64,000 bases of DNA from Paenibacillus allorhizosphaerae (GCF_910594985.1 NZ_CAJVCE010000007.1:186001-250000), one strand, 5' to 3'; positions 33,174 to 42,300 are shown, numbered from the stretch's first letter. Translations and numbers: made by a program. Notes: generated by a model from the sequence alone, not told the origin.

Positions 33174-34154
33174 ATGAAGGAAATCAGGTGGGGGATTATC
33201 GGGTGCGGGAACGTGACGGAAGTCAAAAGCGGCCCCGCTTTCCAAAAAGCGGAAGGATCGCGGCTTATCGCTGTCATGAGACGGGACGGCGCGCTTGCGG
33301 AAGATTACGCCAAACGGCACGGTGTTCCAAAATGGTACGACCGGGCCGAGGCGCTTATTACCGATCCCGAGGTCGACGCCGTCTACGTGGCGACGCCGCC
33401 GGCCTTCCATAAAAATTATGCGATCGAAGCGGCAAAAGCGGGCAAGCCGGTCTACGTGGAAAAACCGATGGCGATGAACGCCGCCGAATGCGAGGACATG
33501 ATCGCTGCTTGCCGTGAAGCAGGCGTACCGCTCTTCATCGCCTATTACCGTCGCGCGCTGCCGCGGTTCCTCAAGGTGAAACAGTGGCTCGACGACGGCG
33601 CGATCGGCGAGGTACGCACCGTCATCACCACGCATCTGGCGAAGCCGAGCGCCCATGACTTGAGCGGAAGCTCCACGGCATGGCGGATTAAACCGGAGTT
33701 GTCCGGCGGCGGGTACTTCTACGATCTTGCCAGCCATACGCTGGATCTGCTCGATTTCTTGCTGGGACCGATTGAGCGGGCCCATGGCTCGGCCTCGAAT
33801 CAAGCCGGGCTGTACGAGGCGGAAGATATCGTTACCGGCAGCTACACGTTTGCTTCAGGTGCCCACGGTACCGGAACCTGGTGTTTCACCACCGGTTCTC
33901 GGGTAGATCGCAACGAAATCGTCGGCAGCAAAGGCCGGATCGTCTTCTCCACCTTCGGGGAAACGCCGATCCGGCTCATCCGCGAGCAAGGAGAAGAGGA
34001 GTGCGTCATTGAGCATCCGGCCCATATTCAACAGCCGCTCATTCAATCGATCGTGGGTCAACTGCTCGGCAAGAGCTTTTGCCCTAGCACAGGCGAAACC
34101 GCGATGCGAACGAGCCGCGTCATGGACGCCTTAACGGGCGGCCGCAACTTGTAA
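33174..34154 (+). CDS. Gfo/Idh/MocA-family oxidoreductase
   Basis: 326 residues. Rossmann domain KEIRWGIIGCGNVTEVKSG (GxGxxx), YVATPPAFHKNYAIEAAKAG and VYVEKPMAMNAAECEDM (EKP motif, ~residues 94-96), then the beta-sheet substrate domain (ELSGGGYFYDLASHTLDLLD with the catalytic-type H). NAD(P)-dependent sugar oxidoreductase; substrate unknown. ATG 33174 was chosen since GGAGGG (33159-33164) abuts the earlier ATG 33165 and is 9 bases from 33174. Monocistronic, ending at a strong terminator. Confidence 0.88.
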   Translation: MKEIRWGIIGCGNVTEVKSGPAFQKAEGSRLIAVMRRDGALAEDYAKRHGVPKWYDRAEALITDPEVDAVYVATPPAFHKNYAIEAAKAGKPVYVEKPMAMNAAECEDMIAACREAGVPLFIAYYRRALPRFLKVKQWLDDGAIGEVRTVITTHLAKPSAHDLSGSSTAWRIKPELSGGGYFYDLASHTLDLLDFLLGPIERAHGSASNQAGLYEAEDIVTGSYTFASGAHGTGTWCFTTGSRVDRNEIVGSKGRIVFSTFGETPIRLIREQGEEECVIEHPAHIQQPLIQSIVGQLLGKSFCPSTGETAMRTSRVMDALTGGRNL

Positions 34155-34198
34155 TGGAATACGGGGAGGCAGCAAGACGATGCAGCCGCCTCCTGGTG

Positions 34199-34229
34199 AA
34201 AAAGCTGCCGGGCCCCCGGCAGCTTTTTC
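34199..34229. terminator. Bidirectional terminator
   Basis: AAAAAGCTGCCGGG pairs with CCCGGCAGCTTTTT, between the convergent oxidoreductase and ABC exporter genes. Confidence 0.85.
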
Positions 34230-34241
34230 GCTATTGCTATG

Positions 34242-36461
34242 CTATACAGCCGTATCCGCTTGCCCGGCTTTCGGTTTGGCCATGCCGCGCTGCGCGGTTA
34301 CGAGCTTGTAATAAATTCCTTTCTGCTCCATCAGTTCTTGATGGCTTCCGATTTCCGCCAATCGCCCTTTATCCAGCACGACTAGCCGATCGGCGTTACG
34401 CAGCGTCGTTAGCCGGTGGGCAATGGCCAGCGTCGTACGATTTTGGGTCACCCGCTTGAGCGCTTCCTGAATCGCCGTCTCCGTCTCGATATCCAGCGAC
34501 GCCGTCGCTTCATCCAGGATCAGGATGCGCGGGTTGTTCAGCACCGCTCTGGCGATGGCCAGCCGCTGCCGCTCGCCGCCGGAGATGTTGTTCCCGTTCT
34601 CCTCCAGCTTGGTGTCGTAACCGTCCGGACAGCGGATGATAAAGTCATGGGCGTTGGCGATTTTGGCCGCTTCAATGACCTCCTCGAACGTGGCATCCGG
34701 CTTGGAATACCGGATGTTGTCGGCGATCGTCCCGCTGAACAGAAACGTTTCCTGCAGCACGACGCCGATTTGTGACCGCAGCTCCTCCTGCTTGATATCC
34801 CGGATATCGATGCCGTCTATGCGAATGCTGCCTTCGGTCACATCGTACAAGCGGGAAACGAGATTGATCAGCGTCGATTTGCCTGAACCGGAATGGCCGA
34901 CAAGCCCGATCATCTCCCCCTGCTTTACATCAAATTCGATTTTTTTGAGCACCGGCTCGTATGACTTGTAGCCGAACGTAACGTCATGGAACGAAATGGA
35001 GCCCTGAATCGAATGCTTCTTGGAATGATGCTTGTCATACACTTCCGGCTGTTCGTCGATGACGGAAAATACGCGGTCGATGGAGATGACGGCGTTGGCT
35101 ACCCATCTCGGCATGAACATGAGCCAGGCGATCGGGCCGAAAATCATCGATGCGTACATCGTAAACTGGACAAGCTCCCCCAGCGTCATTTCCTTGCCGA
35201 TAATCATGCTGCAGCCGATCATGAGCACGAGATATTGTCCCATTTGAATCAAGTAGTTCGTGACCGGCGATAAAATGCTGAACAGCTTTTCGCTTTTGAT
35301 CGAAGCGTCGGCAAAATCACGGTTGAACTTAATGAACCTTCTTATTTCCCGCTGCTCCTTGCCGAACGCCTTCACCACGCGAATTCCGCTCAGCACGTCA
35401 TGCAAAAACGAGCTCGCTTTGTCATATACGCGCCATTGCAAATGAAACAGCTTCCACAACACGTGCTTCCAAATGTAAACATGCAAGTAGGCGACAATCG
35501 GAGCCGGAAGCAGCACGACGCAAGCGAGACGCCAATCCGCATGAAACAGCAAACTCGCTGCGGAGACAAGCACGATCATTTGATAAATCGCGGTCGTGCA
35601 CAGCTCTTGAATCAACTGCCGGATTCGTTCCGTATCCGACGAAATGCGGTTCATCATGTCTCCGGCCCGCTGCGACGTTAAAAATCCGAGCGACAGCTGC
35701 TGCAGCTTGTCGTACACCATTTGTCGCAAATCGGCGGCGATCGACGAGCTGACGCCCGCCATAATCCGGCCTCTGGCGATGCCGAGCAATTCGCCGAAGA
35801 GCAGCACGGATAACATCCCGCCCAGCGCAAAGAAGAACATCTCTACGCTAGCGCTCTGACCTTCGGGCGGCTGCAGCGCGGAGTTGACCATCACCTTCTG
35901 GAAATACGGGCCAAGCATCGCGAGACCGGCGGAGACGAGCAGGACGGCAACCCCGAGCCCGAGCTTTTTCCAGTGGGCCTTGGAGACGAGCAGCAGCCGT
36001 TTTAAAGCCGCCGCCTTGTTCATGCACTTCGGGCAAACGCGCGTGCCGGAAATGTACGGGCCGCCGCAATTGGTGCAGATGGCTTCCTCTTCGTTGTTGT
36101 AAATTTTCACCGGGCTGTTCTCGGCCTTATCGTTCAATATTTTGGCCATGTAGCCATAGCGGGCCGCATGCTGCATCGTCACTCTGGCGACGATCCGCTT
36201 CGAGCCGTTCTCCGTCGCTTCCAGAACGGCATTGCCGATGAGCGGCACGATTTTGTAATCTCTCGCTTCCGCAATCACACCGCTGTCCAGCGTCTCGCCA
36301 TATTCGATGCTAGCCCACTTTTCGTGTCCAATGACGAAATAGCCTTGCGTCCTCATGCCGCCTAACGTCAGATCGGCAGGCACGCAGTATTCGATATGCT
36401 CTCCGACGGCATGCTGCGCTGCGAGTAAATCGCGTTCGGAGAGCGTATAATGTAAATTCAT
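34242..36461 (-). CDS. ABC exporter with N-terminal sensor-like domain and zinc ribbon
   Basis: 739 residues. Residues 1-125 are a cytosolic mixed alpha/beta domain (EHIEYCVPADLTLGGMRTQG), then a zinc ribbon (Cys129, 132, 143, 146: CTNCGG and CPKCM), a six-helix exporter domain (~165-470) and an intact NBD: Walker A GHSGSGKSTLI, signature ISGGERQRLAIARA, Walker B ILILDEATASLD, switch IAHRLTTL. Ordinary exporters lack the ~150-residue N-terminal part. It partners the protein at 37088-39388 and the DUF1854 protein between them. Substrate unknown; last gene of the operon. Confidence 0.85.
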   Translation of the reverse strand: MNLHYTLSERDLLAAQHAVGEHIEYCVPADLTLGGMRTQGYFVIGHEKWASIEYGETLDSGVIAEARDYKIVPLIGNAVLEATENGSKRIVARVTMQHAARYGYMAKILNDKAENSPVKIYNNEEEAICTNCGGPYISGTRVCPKCMNKAAALKRLLLVSKAHWKKLGLGVAVLLVSAGLAMLGPYFQKVMVNSALQPPEGQSASVEMFFFALGGMLSVLLFGELLGIARGRIMAGVSSSIAADLRQMVYDKLQQLSLGFLTSQRAGDMMNRISSDTERIRQLIQELCTTAIYQMIVLVSAASLLFHADWRLACVVLLPAPIVAYLHVYIWKHVLWKLFHLQWRVYDKASSFLHDVLSGIRVVKAFGKEQREIRRFIKFNRDFADASIKSEKLFSILSPVTNYLIQMGQYLVLMIGCSMIIGKEMTLGELVQFTMYASMIFGPIAWLMFMPRWVANAVISIDRVFSVIDEQPEVYDKHHSKKHSIQGSISFHDVTFGYKSYEPVLKKIEFDVKQGEMIGLVGHSGSGKSTLINLVSRLYDVTEGSIRIDGIDIRDIKQEELRSQIGVVLQETFLFSGTIADNIRYSKPDATFEEVIEAAKIANAHDFIIRCPDGYDTKLEENGNNISGGERQRLAIARAVLNNPRILILDEATASLDIETETAIQEALKRVTQNRTTLAIAHRLTTLRNADRLVVLDKGRLAEIGSHQELMEQKGIYYKLVTAQRGMAKPKAGQADTAV

Positions 36462-36497
36462 CGAAACCTCCGCTTTCTCCCATGTACTGGCGAACGA

Positions 36498-37091
36498 TTA
36501 CATGCACATTTCGACCATCCGGTATTCTTTGTCACTGAGCTTCTCCAGATCGGGAATAACGAACCGGTTGCCGTCCACATCCGTAACCAGCAGCCGGTTC
36601 TCCCCAACCAGCTTCGCGTTGCTCCCACCGCTTCGCACCGTAAAACGGCAAATGCCCGAGGTCGTCTCCGTTTCCCAGTAGGAGTAGCCGAATTCATCCT
36701 TGATCTTGATGACCCTCGTAATTTCCGGTGCGAAATAGCGGACCCGCACCTGCTCCTCAAGCAGCACGGCCACATCGGGCGGGAACTCGTCAAGCGACCG
36801 GATCATTCCGATCTCTTTGTTCTCGAACGTCCGGATGGATAAATAAATGCGCTTGTTCGTATGCGGAAAAGAACAGTGCACATAGACGGAATCGGTCTGC
36901 ACGCCGTCAATCGTTACGTTCAGCATCCGGCCTTCCGTGATGTCAAATTTCGTATTGGCCGGCGTCATATAGCGGATTTGCGCTGCCCCGGCGAGATCCG
37001 ACTCGTTGTTCCGTTCGCTGCCTTTCTCCGTCCCGACCGGCATCGATTTTTTCTCCGGAGCGTTTTCCGTTTCCGTAACCGCTGTCGTCAT
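36498..37091 (-). CDS. DUF1854-family protein
   Basis: 197 residues. A variable, charged ~40-residue N-terminus, then the DUF1854 core: FDITEGRMLNVTIDG, FPHTNKRIYLSIR, ENKEIGMIRSLDEFPPDVAVLLEEQ, and the end FVIPDLEKLSDKEYRMVEM. DUF1854 proteins are encoded beside ABC exporters in many bacteria (in proteobacteria near cyanophycin genes, none of which are here). No signal peptide, so cytosolic. Start overlaps the upstream ABC stop by 4 bases and it ends 36 bases before the next ABC gene, so it is an integral operon member, perhaps a soluble regulator or substrate adaptor. Confidence 0.85.
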   Translation of the reverse strand: MTTAVTETENAPEKKSMPVGTEKGSERNNESDLAGAAQIRYMTPANTKFDITEGRMLNVTIDGVQTDSVYVHCSFPHTNKRIYLSIRTFENKEIGMIRSLDEFPPDVAVLLEEQVRVRYFAPEITRVIKIKDEFGYSYWETETTSGICRFTVRSGGSNAKLVGENRLLVTDVDGNRFVIPDLEKLSDKEYRMVEMCM

Positions 37092-39388
37092 GCGATGATC
37101 CCCTCTTTCATTTTGAGCGCTTCGTCATGCTTTTTCACGAGCTTGCAGTATTCGCCCTCTTTGCTCATCAGCTCGTCGTGCGTCCCGGCTTCAACCACTT
37201 TGCCCTGGTCCATCACCACGAGGTAATCGGCGTTGCGAAGCGTGGACAACCGGTGTGCGATGGCGATGGTCGTTCGGCCTTTGATGAGCGAATCCAGCGC
37301 GTCCTGAATTTGCAGCTCCGTCTCCGTGTCAAGCGAGGCGGTCGCTTCGTCGAGAATCAGTATTTTCGGATTGTACAAAATAGCTCGCGCGATCGACAGC
37401 CGCTGCTTCTCACCGCCGGACAAATTATGGCCGCCCGTTCCGACAATCGTGTCGTATCCGTCCGGAAGCTTCTCGATGTAATCGTGAGCGTTGGCGATTT
37501 TGGCGGCGTAAATAATATCGTCAATCGTACAGTCGGGATTCGCGTAGGCGATATTCTCGGCAATGCTGCCGGAGAATACATACACATCCTGCGAAACGAT
37601 GCCAATATTTCGCCGCAGCGAGGCGGTCGTCAAATCTTTGACGTTGATGCCGTCGATCCGTATTTCGCCCTCCGTCACGTCGTACAATCGCGAGATCAGG
37701 TTGACAAGCGTCGATTTCCCCGCTCCCGAATGTCCTACGACGCCGATCATCTGGCCGGGCCTCGCTTCCATGGATACGCCCTTCAGTATCGCTTTGTTCG
37801 GCTCGTAGCCGAAGACGACGTTCGATACGCGAATCTCGCCTCTCAGCTCCTCCAGATGAATTGCGTCGGCTTTTTCCGCTACGTCCGGCACCGTGTCCTG
37901 TATTTCGAAAATGCGCTGGGCCGCCGACATGCAGCGCGACCACCAGTTGACGATATTGTTCATAAACTGAATCGGACCGTACAGCATGTGCATATAGCCG
38001 ACGAACGTCATCACCTGTCCGAATGAAAATTGGCCTTTCATGACCATCCAGCCGCCGAAAGCCCAGATCAGCAGCCCGCCCGTTTGGGTCAGCAGGTTGA
38101 GCACCGGGAACACGGTGCCGCCCAGCTTGTTAACCATCTGTTCCGATTCGGAGAAGGAGACGTTCGCTTTATGAAACCGTGCGATTTCCTCCTGCTCTTT
38201 GCCGAACGATTTGACGACACGCGTCCCGCGCATCGTATCGCTGATGATCGAATTGAGCGCCGACACCTTCCTGTGCCTTCTCCAGGAAAGCCTCCACAAG
38301 CGTGGGAACACTTTCCGGACGATAACGAAGACGAGCGGCATCGGAAGGAAACAGAGCAGCGTCAGCTTCCAGTCCATGACAAGCAGGACGACGGTTATGC
38401 CAATAATGTTCATCGCGTTCACGATAAAATAGGACATGCCGTCTACGAAAAAATATTGCAGCTCGGTCGCGTCGTTGTTCACCCGTGTCATGAGCTGGCC
38501 CGTCTGCTTGCGCTGGAAAAAGTGAAGAGACAACCGCTGCATGGCGGAAAATACGCTTGTTTTCAGGTCGAAGGAAACGTTGGCTGCCAGCTTCGAAATC
38601 ATGACCCCGAAAAGGACCCCGAACAACAGCGACAGTGTACGGAACGCAATGATGAGCAAAATGACGAGTCCGATTTTACCTGCGAACGTCCCTTTCCCGC
38701 CCAGCGCCTGATCGAACAGTACGGTTCCCTGCAAATACGGGATGACCAGGCCGGTCGCCGAATTAAGCAGCATGAACAAAACGATGAAAAAAATCGAAGT
38801 TTTGTAAGCGCCCGAGAACGAGAGCAGCCTAAGGAAAATGGCGTGCTTTTTCAAACATTTCGGGCAAATTTGCCGGCCTTTTTCCGGGTAAATCATGCCG
38901 CATTTGGGACAGGATGAGGTTTCCTGCGATTCATCCAGCTCCTGCGGGTCAAGCGCTTCGTTCTTCTTCAGTTTCTTGAATGCGGAAGCCAGCTTCGCCG
39001 CCCGGGCCATATGCCCGTTCGTAAAGGCGGCAACGATCCGCTCACCCTCCTTTTCCTTGATCACGATCATCCCGGACGCGACGAGGTTGACGACTGAGAT
39101 CGCTTCCAGATCACTCAGCTTCATCGTCTCTTTGGACCACGGACCGGTTGGGACCGGGGTGGCGGCCTTTTGTTCCTTCTTCGGCACGAAGAAGCCTTTG
39201 TAGTTTTTCTCAAGCGACGGCGGCCGCCCGCTGGAGACGATGACGAGCGCTTCCCGGCCGAGCAGCAAATACGTATCCGCAAAGCTGCCGTCCGTGCTTC
39301 GATCGCAGACCATCCAGTAGATCAGTTGTTCCCGATCGAGCCCGTTTTGCTGCAGTACCGCTTCCACTTCCATTGGCAACGTTTTCAT
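37088..39388 (-). CDS. ABC exporter with N-terminal PH-like domain and zinc ribbon
   Basis: 766 residues. Residues ~20-140 look like a bacterial PH-type fold (YLLLGREALVIVSSGR, then MKLSDLEAISVVNLVASGMI and RIVAAFTNGHMARAAKLASA); this is inference. A zinc ribbon follows (Cys160, 163, 175, 178: CPKCG, CPKCL), then the exporter domain (~195-490) and an NBD with GHSGAGKSTLV, LSGGEKQRLSIARA, ILILDEATASLD and IAHRLSTL. First gene of the three-gene unit; TGGAGTAAAG precedes the ATG. A Fur/PerR-like box overlaps a -10 about 60 bases upstream. Confidence 0.85.
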   Translation of the reverse strand: MKTLPMEVEAVLQQNGLDREQLIYWMVCDRSTDGSFADTYLLLGREALVIVSSGRPPSLEKNYKGFFVPKKEQKAATPVPTGPWSKETMKLSDLEAISVVNLVASGMIVIKEKEGERIVAAFTNGHMARAAKLASAFKKLKKNEALDPQELDESQETSSCPKCGMIYPEKGRQICPKCLKKHAIFLRLLSFSGAYKTSIFFIVLFMLLNSATGLVIPYLQGTVLFDQALGGKGTFAGKIGLVILLIIAFRTLSLLFGVLFGVMISKLAANVSFDLKTSVFSAMQRLSLHFFQRKQTGQLMTRVNNDATELQYFFVDGMSYFIVNAMNIIGITVVLLVMDWKLTLLCFLPMPLVFVIVRKVFPRLWRLSWRRHRKVSALNSIISDTMRGTRVVKSFGKEQEEIARFHKANVSFSESEQMVNKLGGTVFPVLNLLTQTGGLLIWAFGGWMVMKGQFSFGQVMTFVGYMHMLYGPIQFMNNIVNWWSRCMSAAQRIFEIQDTVPDVAEKADAIHLEELRGEIRVSNVVFGYEPNKAILKGVSMEARPGQMIGVVGHSGAGKSTLVNLISRLYDVTEGEIRIDGINVKDLTTASLRRNIGIVSQDVYVFSGSIAENIAYANPDCTIDDIIYAAKIANAHDYIEKLPDGYDTIVGTGGHNLSGGEKQRLSIARAILYNPKILILDEATASLDTETELQIQDALDSLIKGRTTIAIAHRLSTLRNADYLVVMDQGKVVEAGTHDELMSKEGEYCKLVKKHDEALKMKEGIIA

Positions 39389-39437
39389 CTTTACTCCATT
39401 TAGTAAGAAATTGGGATTTTTCCGTGCATATTACCAA

Positions 39438-39452
39438 TAATAATGATTATAC
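39438..39452. promoter_or_regulatory. Fur/PerR-like box overlapping a -10
   Basis: TAATAATGATTATAC matches the PerR 7-1-7 box (TTATAATnATTATAA) at 12 of 14 positions and the Fur box at 11 of 14. On the minus strand it contains TATAAT (39446-39451), a likely -10 for the DUF1854/ABC operon, though the -35 is weak. AT-rich sequence could give this by chance. Confidence 0.45.
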
Positions 39453-39584
39453 CGCCATCTGAAAAGGTAAAAAATGATTGAAAAAACGGAAGAAACCGCA
39501 TGAATTCTCCAAATACCCTTCGAATGCCCGACGTTTGAAATTGTTTTGCAATCCGACAAGATGCACAGGATGCATTGGCTTGAT
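39449..39584 (-). other. Candidate small reading frame in the ABC operon leader
   Basis: GGAGGTG (39592-39598) sits 7 bases before an ATC-started frame (39584) of ~45 codons reading KPMHPVHLVGLQNNF, ending at TAA beside the -10 above; another frame starting with the GTG inside the ribosome site runs to 39400. Neither has an ATG at a proper distance. With the strong promoter at 39619-39647 this may be a leader peptide or the start of a long mRNA leader. Not claimed as a gene. Confidence 0.25.
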
Positions 39585-39618
39585 TTTGATACACCTCCAA
39601 TTTGTGGATCTTACTCCT

Positions 39619-39647
39619 AGTATATAGGAACAACCGTTCCCGTTCAA
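39619..39647 (-). promoter_or_regulatory. Sigma-A promoter with palindrome in its spacer
   Basis: Minus-strand -35 TTGAAC (39642-39647), exact 17-base spacer, -10 TATACT (39619-39624). The spacer contains GGAAC-4-GTTCC (39627-39640), a likely repressor site. It would give a ~225-base leader to the ABC/DUF1854 operon. Confidence 0.55.
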
Positions 39648-39706
39648 GTCACAATAATAGCGTTTCCATTTATGACTTAAACCTCATGTCTTCTACATGA
39701 AGAAAA

Positions 39707-39746
39707 GGAGAGAAAGATGACGTGCGGTTCTCGTCTCTTTCTCTCC
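39707..39746 (-). terminator. Terminator of the GH43/117-like gene
   Basis: GGAGAGAAAGA (39707-39717) pairs with TCTTTCTCTCC (39736-39746), 11 bp perfect, with a U-rich minus-strand tail. Confidence 0.8.
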
Positions 39747-39780
39747 TTCTGTACACTTCAATGTCGAATTAATTATGCCG

Positions 39781-40800
39781 TTACTTCTCCTTGAGCGGAA
39801 ACACCATATTCCATGTATTCTTGGCGTCGGAAAATCCCTTGGTTCCGTCGGACACGGCGGCGAACAAATGCGTGGGCTTGCCGTCCTCGCCGAAGAGCAG
39901 GAACGGTCTTTCCATATTGCCGAGCGTCGTCGACGTGCCGTCGTCCCATACGATATTGCGGGAGTAAGCATGCGGCTCGTCCGAGACTTCCCATTTCAAA
40001 CCATCGGCAGAACGCGCGTGAATGCCGCCGTATTTCTCTCCGCAAATATTGCCGTCCATATCTTTCGCGATCAGCTCATAGCCGTCTTTCGTCCTCCAGA
40101 TGAACGGGTCTTCCAGATGGAACTGCTCCGGCGGGAAAACGGGCTCCTCCTGCAGCACCCGGTAAGGTCCCAAATAATGGTCCGCTGCAGCCGCGCCGAT
40201 CGTCATTTTCCCGTGCACGTTGCCCTCGTATTTGCGCGCCTTGTATATGAGCAGCACCGATCCGTCCTCCGCCACGCTCGGCGCCGGATTCGACGTAAGG
40301 AAGCTGTCGAATCGGCCGGAGCGGGTCGGCAGGACAGGCGCATCCAGACGCGTCCATGGTCCGAACACGCTCGGTGCGGTTGCGACGCCGATTCTTTTGT
40401 TTGACCGAGCGACGATGGTTACCGGGTCCTGCAATCCTAGAAAGCTCTCCGTGTCCGGATCGGACAGAGGATGGGTGGAGCCCATATAAAACAGTACGTA
40501 CGTCCCGTTATGCTTTGTGATGTGCGGGTTATGCGTGCTGCGTCCGTCCCAGTATTCGGCGCCTCTGGCAGGCAGCACGACTTCCTGGAACGCATACGGC
40601 CCTTCCGGCGTATCCGAAACCGCCCTCACGACCTCCGAAGCAAATAGCCAGCCCGGATGCATCGGATAACGTTTCGGCCAACGCGATGCGAACATATGAT
40701 AATTGCCGTCTTCTCCGCGTACGACCGATCCGCACCATACCCAATATCCTTCCATGCGGAAACCGCCTTGCTTCGGAGCTGGTTGAATGTTCCATTTCAT
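39781..40800 (-). CDS. Five-bladed beta-propeller glycoside hydrolase (GH43/GH117-like)
   Basis: 339 residues, cytosolic (no signal peptide). Propeller blades with YWVWCGSVVRGEDGNYHMFAS (near residue 18), STHNPHITKHNGTYVLFYMG (~88-107), SNPAPSVAEDGSVLLIYKAR (~165-184) and FHLEDPFIWRTKDGYELIAKD (~220-240) carry acidic residues at the positions expected for a GH43/GH117-type site. It would cleave an oligosaccharide taken up from polysaccharide breakdown. It is divergent from the alginate-lyase-like gene 155 bases away. Confidence 0.75.
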   Translation of the reverse strand: MKWNIQPAPKQGGFRMEGYWVWCGSVVRGEDGNYHMFASRWPKRYPMHPGWLFASEVVRAVSDTPEGPYAFQEVVLPARGAEYWDGRSTHNPHITKHNGTYVLFYMGSTHPLSDPDTESFLGLQDPVTIVARSNKRIGVATAPSVFGPWTRLDAPVLPTRSGRFDSFLTSNPAPSVAEDGSVLLIYKARKYEGNVHGKMTIGAAAADHYLGPYRVLQEEPVFPPEQFHLEDPFIWRTKDGYELIAKDMDGNICGEKYGGIHARSADGLKWEVSDEPHAYSRNIVWDDGTSTTLGNMERPFLLFGEDGKPTHLFAAVSDGTKGFSDAKNTWNMVFPLKEK

Positions 40801-40955
40801 AAGATGACAACTCTCCTATTCCATATATCTTGTAGTTTCGTTGCAAGCAAATCATGAGGATTCGACAAGGAAACAACGATTTAAGCTATGTTTTCTTCGT
40901 ACCGGCAAGTCTATAATCAAACTATACCAAAGAATCGCAAACGGAGGAACCACCT

Positions 40956-42284
40956 TTGAACCTGCAAGGTAAAGCATATTTCATCGTTCAATCGGCTTTG
41001 CTCGCCGCCCTTCTATCCGGATGCAGCGGCGGTGTGAAGCAGACGGGCACGCCGGCAGCCGCGCCTTCCGCATCGGAAGCGTCCAAACCGGAGCCTTCCG
41101 GACAGCCGTCTGCCAAATCTTCGGCCGCACCGGCAACGTATATTATGAACGGCGCCGTGCTCAGCGATATTCGCGCCAAGATCGCAGCCGGCAACGCGGC
41201 CGAATACAAAGCTGCGCTGGATCAGCTGAAGCGGGAAGCGGATGCGGCACTGAAGACGCCACCCTTCACCGTAACGGCTAAAACATCCGTACCGCTGAGC
41301 GGCGATAAGCACGATTATATGAGTATGGCGCCCTATTGGTGGCCCGACCCGGCTAAGGCGGACGGCAAGCCGTACATCCAGAAGGACGGGCAAACGAACC
41401 CGGAGCGCGATACCGAAAAATACGACGCCGTCCGGTTCGGCAAAATGGCCGGAACGGTAGAAACGCTCGCGCTCGCTTATTATTTGACGGGCCATGAGCC
41501 GTATGCCGTGCAGGCCGGCAAGCTGCTCCGCACCTGGTTCCTCGACTCCGCCACGAAGATGAACCCGAATATGAACTTCGGGCAAAGCGTGCCGGGCCGG
41601 GCCGACGGGCGCAAGGAAGGCGTGCTCGATTCGCGGCACTTCCTTGCGACTTCCGACGCCGCCTCGCTGCTGGAAGGCTCGACCGGCTGGTCGAAGCAGG
41701 ACCAAGACGGCTACCGCAGCTGGCTTTCCCAGTACGTCAGGTGGCTGAAGGAAAACCCGCTCGCGCTGCAGGAGAAGAAAGCGACCAACAACCACAGTAC
41801 GTGGTATGACGCCATCTTGACCGGCCTCATGCTGCACAGCGGCGACCGCGAAGGCGCCGCCGCTTATTTGAAAGAATCGGTGCCGGGGCGCATCGCCGCG
41901 CAGATCGACAAGGACGGCGGACAGCCGGAGGAAATGAAGCGCACGCGTTCGTTCCACTATCCGGTGTTCAATCTGGAGGCGTTCTCGATGCTCGCCCTCT
42001 ACGGCCAGAAGACCGGCTTCGATCTGTGGAAGTACGAGACGGCCGATGGCAAAAGCATCAAGAAAGCTTTCGATTTTCTTGTCCCGTATTTCAACGGCAA
42101 GCCTTGGCCTCATGCGCAAATTAAAGCGGAGAACGAAGCCGATTTCGCCGCCTATCTGCGCGAAGCCGCCATCATCTACAGCGACCGCAGCATGGCCGAA
42201 GCGGCGGACAAGACGCTCGGTTCGGCCAAATCGAGCTCCCGCGTCAATTTGATCGCGCCTCAACCGCCGAAGGTCTCGCCCTAA
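40956..42284 (+). CDS. Alginate lyase-family lipoprotein
   Basis: 442 residues. Lipobox LLSGC (Cys ~23) then a low-complexity Ala/Pro/Ser linker (to ~55) and an alpha/alpha-barrel alginate-lyase-family domain: YMSMAPYWWPDPAKADGKPY (~110-129), NPERDTEKYDAVRFGKMA, GVLDSRHF and NNHSTWYDAILTGLMLH (Asn/His/Tyr active-site set, ~280-296). It probably cleaves an acidic polysaccharide outside the cell by beta-elimination. TTG 40956 lies 7 bases after GGAGGA. It ends in a hairpin shared with the convergent GH101-like gene. Confidence 0.83.
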   Translation: MNLQGKAYFIVQSALLAALLSGCSGGVKQTGTPAAAPSASEASKPEPSGQPSAKSSAAPATYIMNGAVLSDIRAKIAAGNAAEYKAALDQLKREADAALKTPPFTVTAKTSVPLSGDKHDYMSMAPYWWPDPAKADGKPYIQKDGQTNPERDTEKYDAVRFGKMAGTVETLALAYYLTGHEPYAVQAGKLLRTWFLDSATKMNPNMNFGQSVPGRADGRKEGVLDSRHFLATSDAASLLEGSTGWSKQDQDGYRSWLSQYVRWLKENPLALQEKKATNNHSTWYDAILTGLMLHSGDREGAAAYLKESVPGRIAAQIDKDGGQPEEMKRTRSFHYPVFNLEAFSMLALYGQKTGFDLWKYETADGKSIKKAFDFLVPYFNGKPWPHAQIKAENEADFAAYLREAAIIYSDRSMAEAADKTLGSAKSSSRVNLIAPQPPKVSP

Positions 42285-42300
42285 CCGCCATGGTTAGGGC
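42278..42300. terminator. Hairpin holding the stop codons of two convergent genes
   Basis: GCCCTAACC (42278-42286) pairs perfectly with GGTTAGGGC (42292-42300). The left arm contains the TAA of the lyase gene, the right arm the TAA of the GH101-like gene. The T-run is short. Confidence 0.6.

Noticed and set aside
41013..42263. Minus-strand open frame of 416 residues
   Set aside because: Antisense to the alginate-lyase-like gene; Arg/Gly-rich shadow of GC-rich codons.
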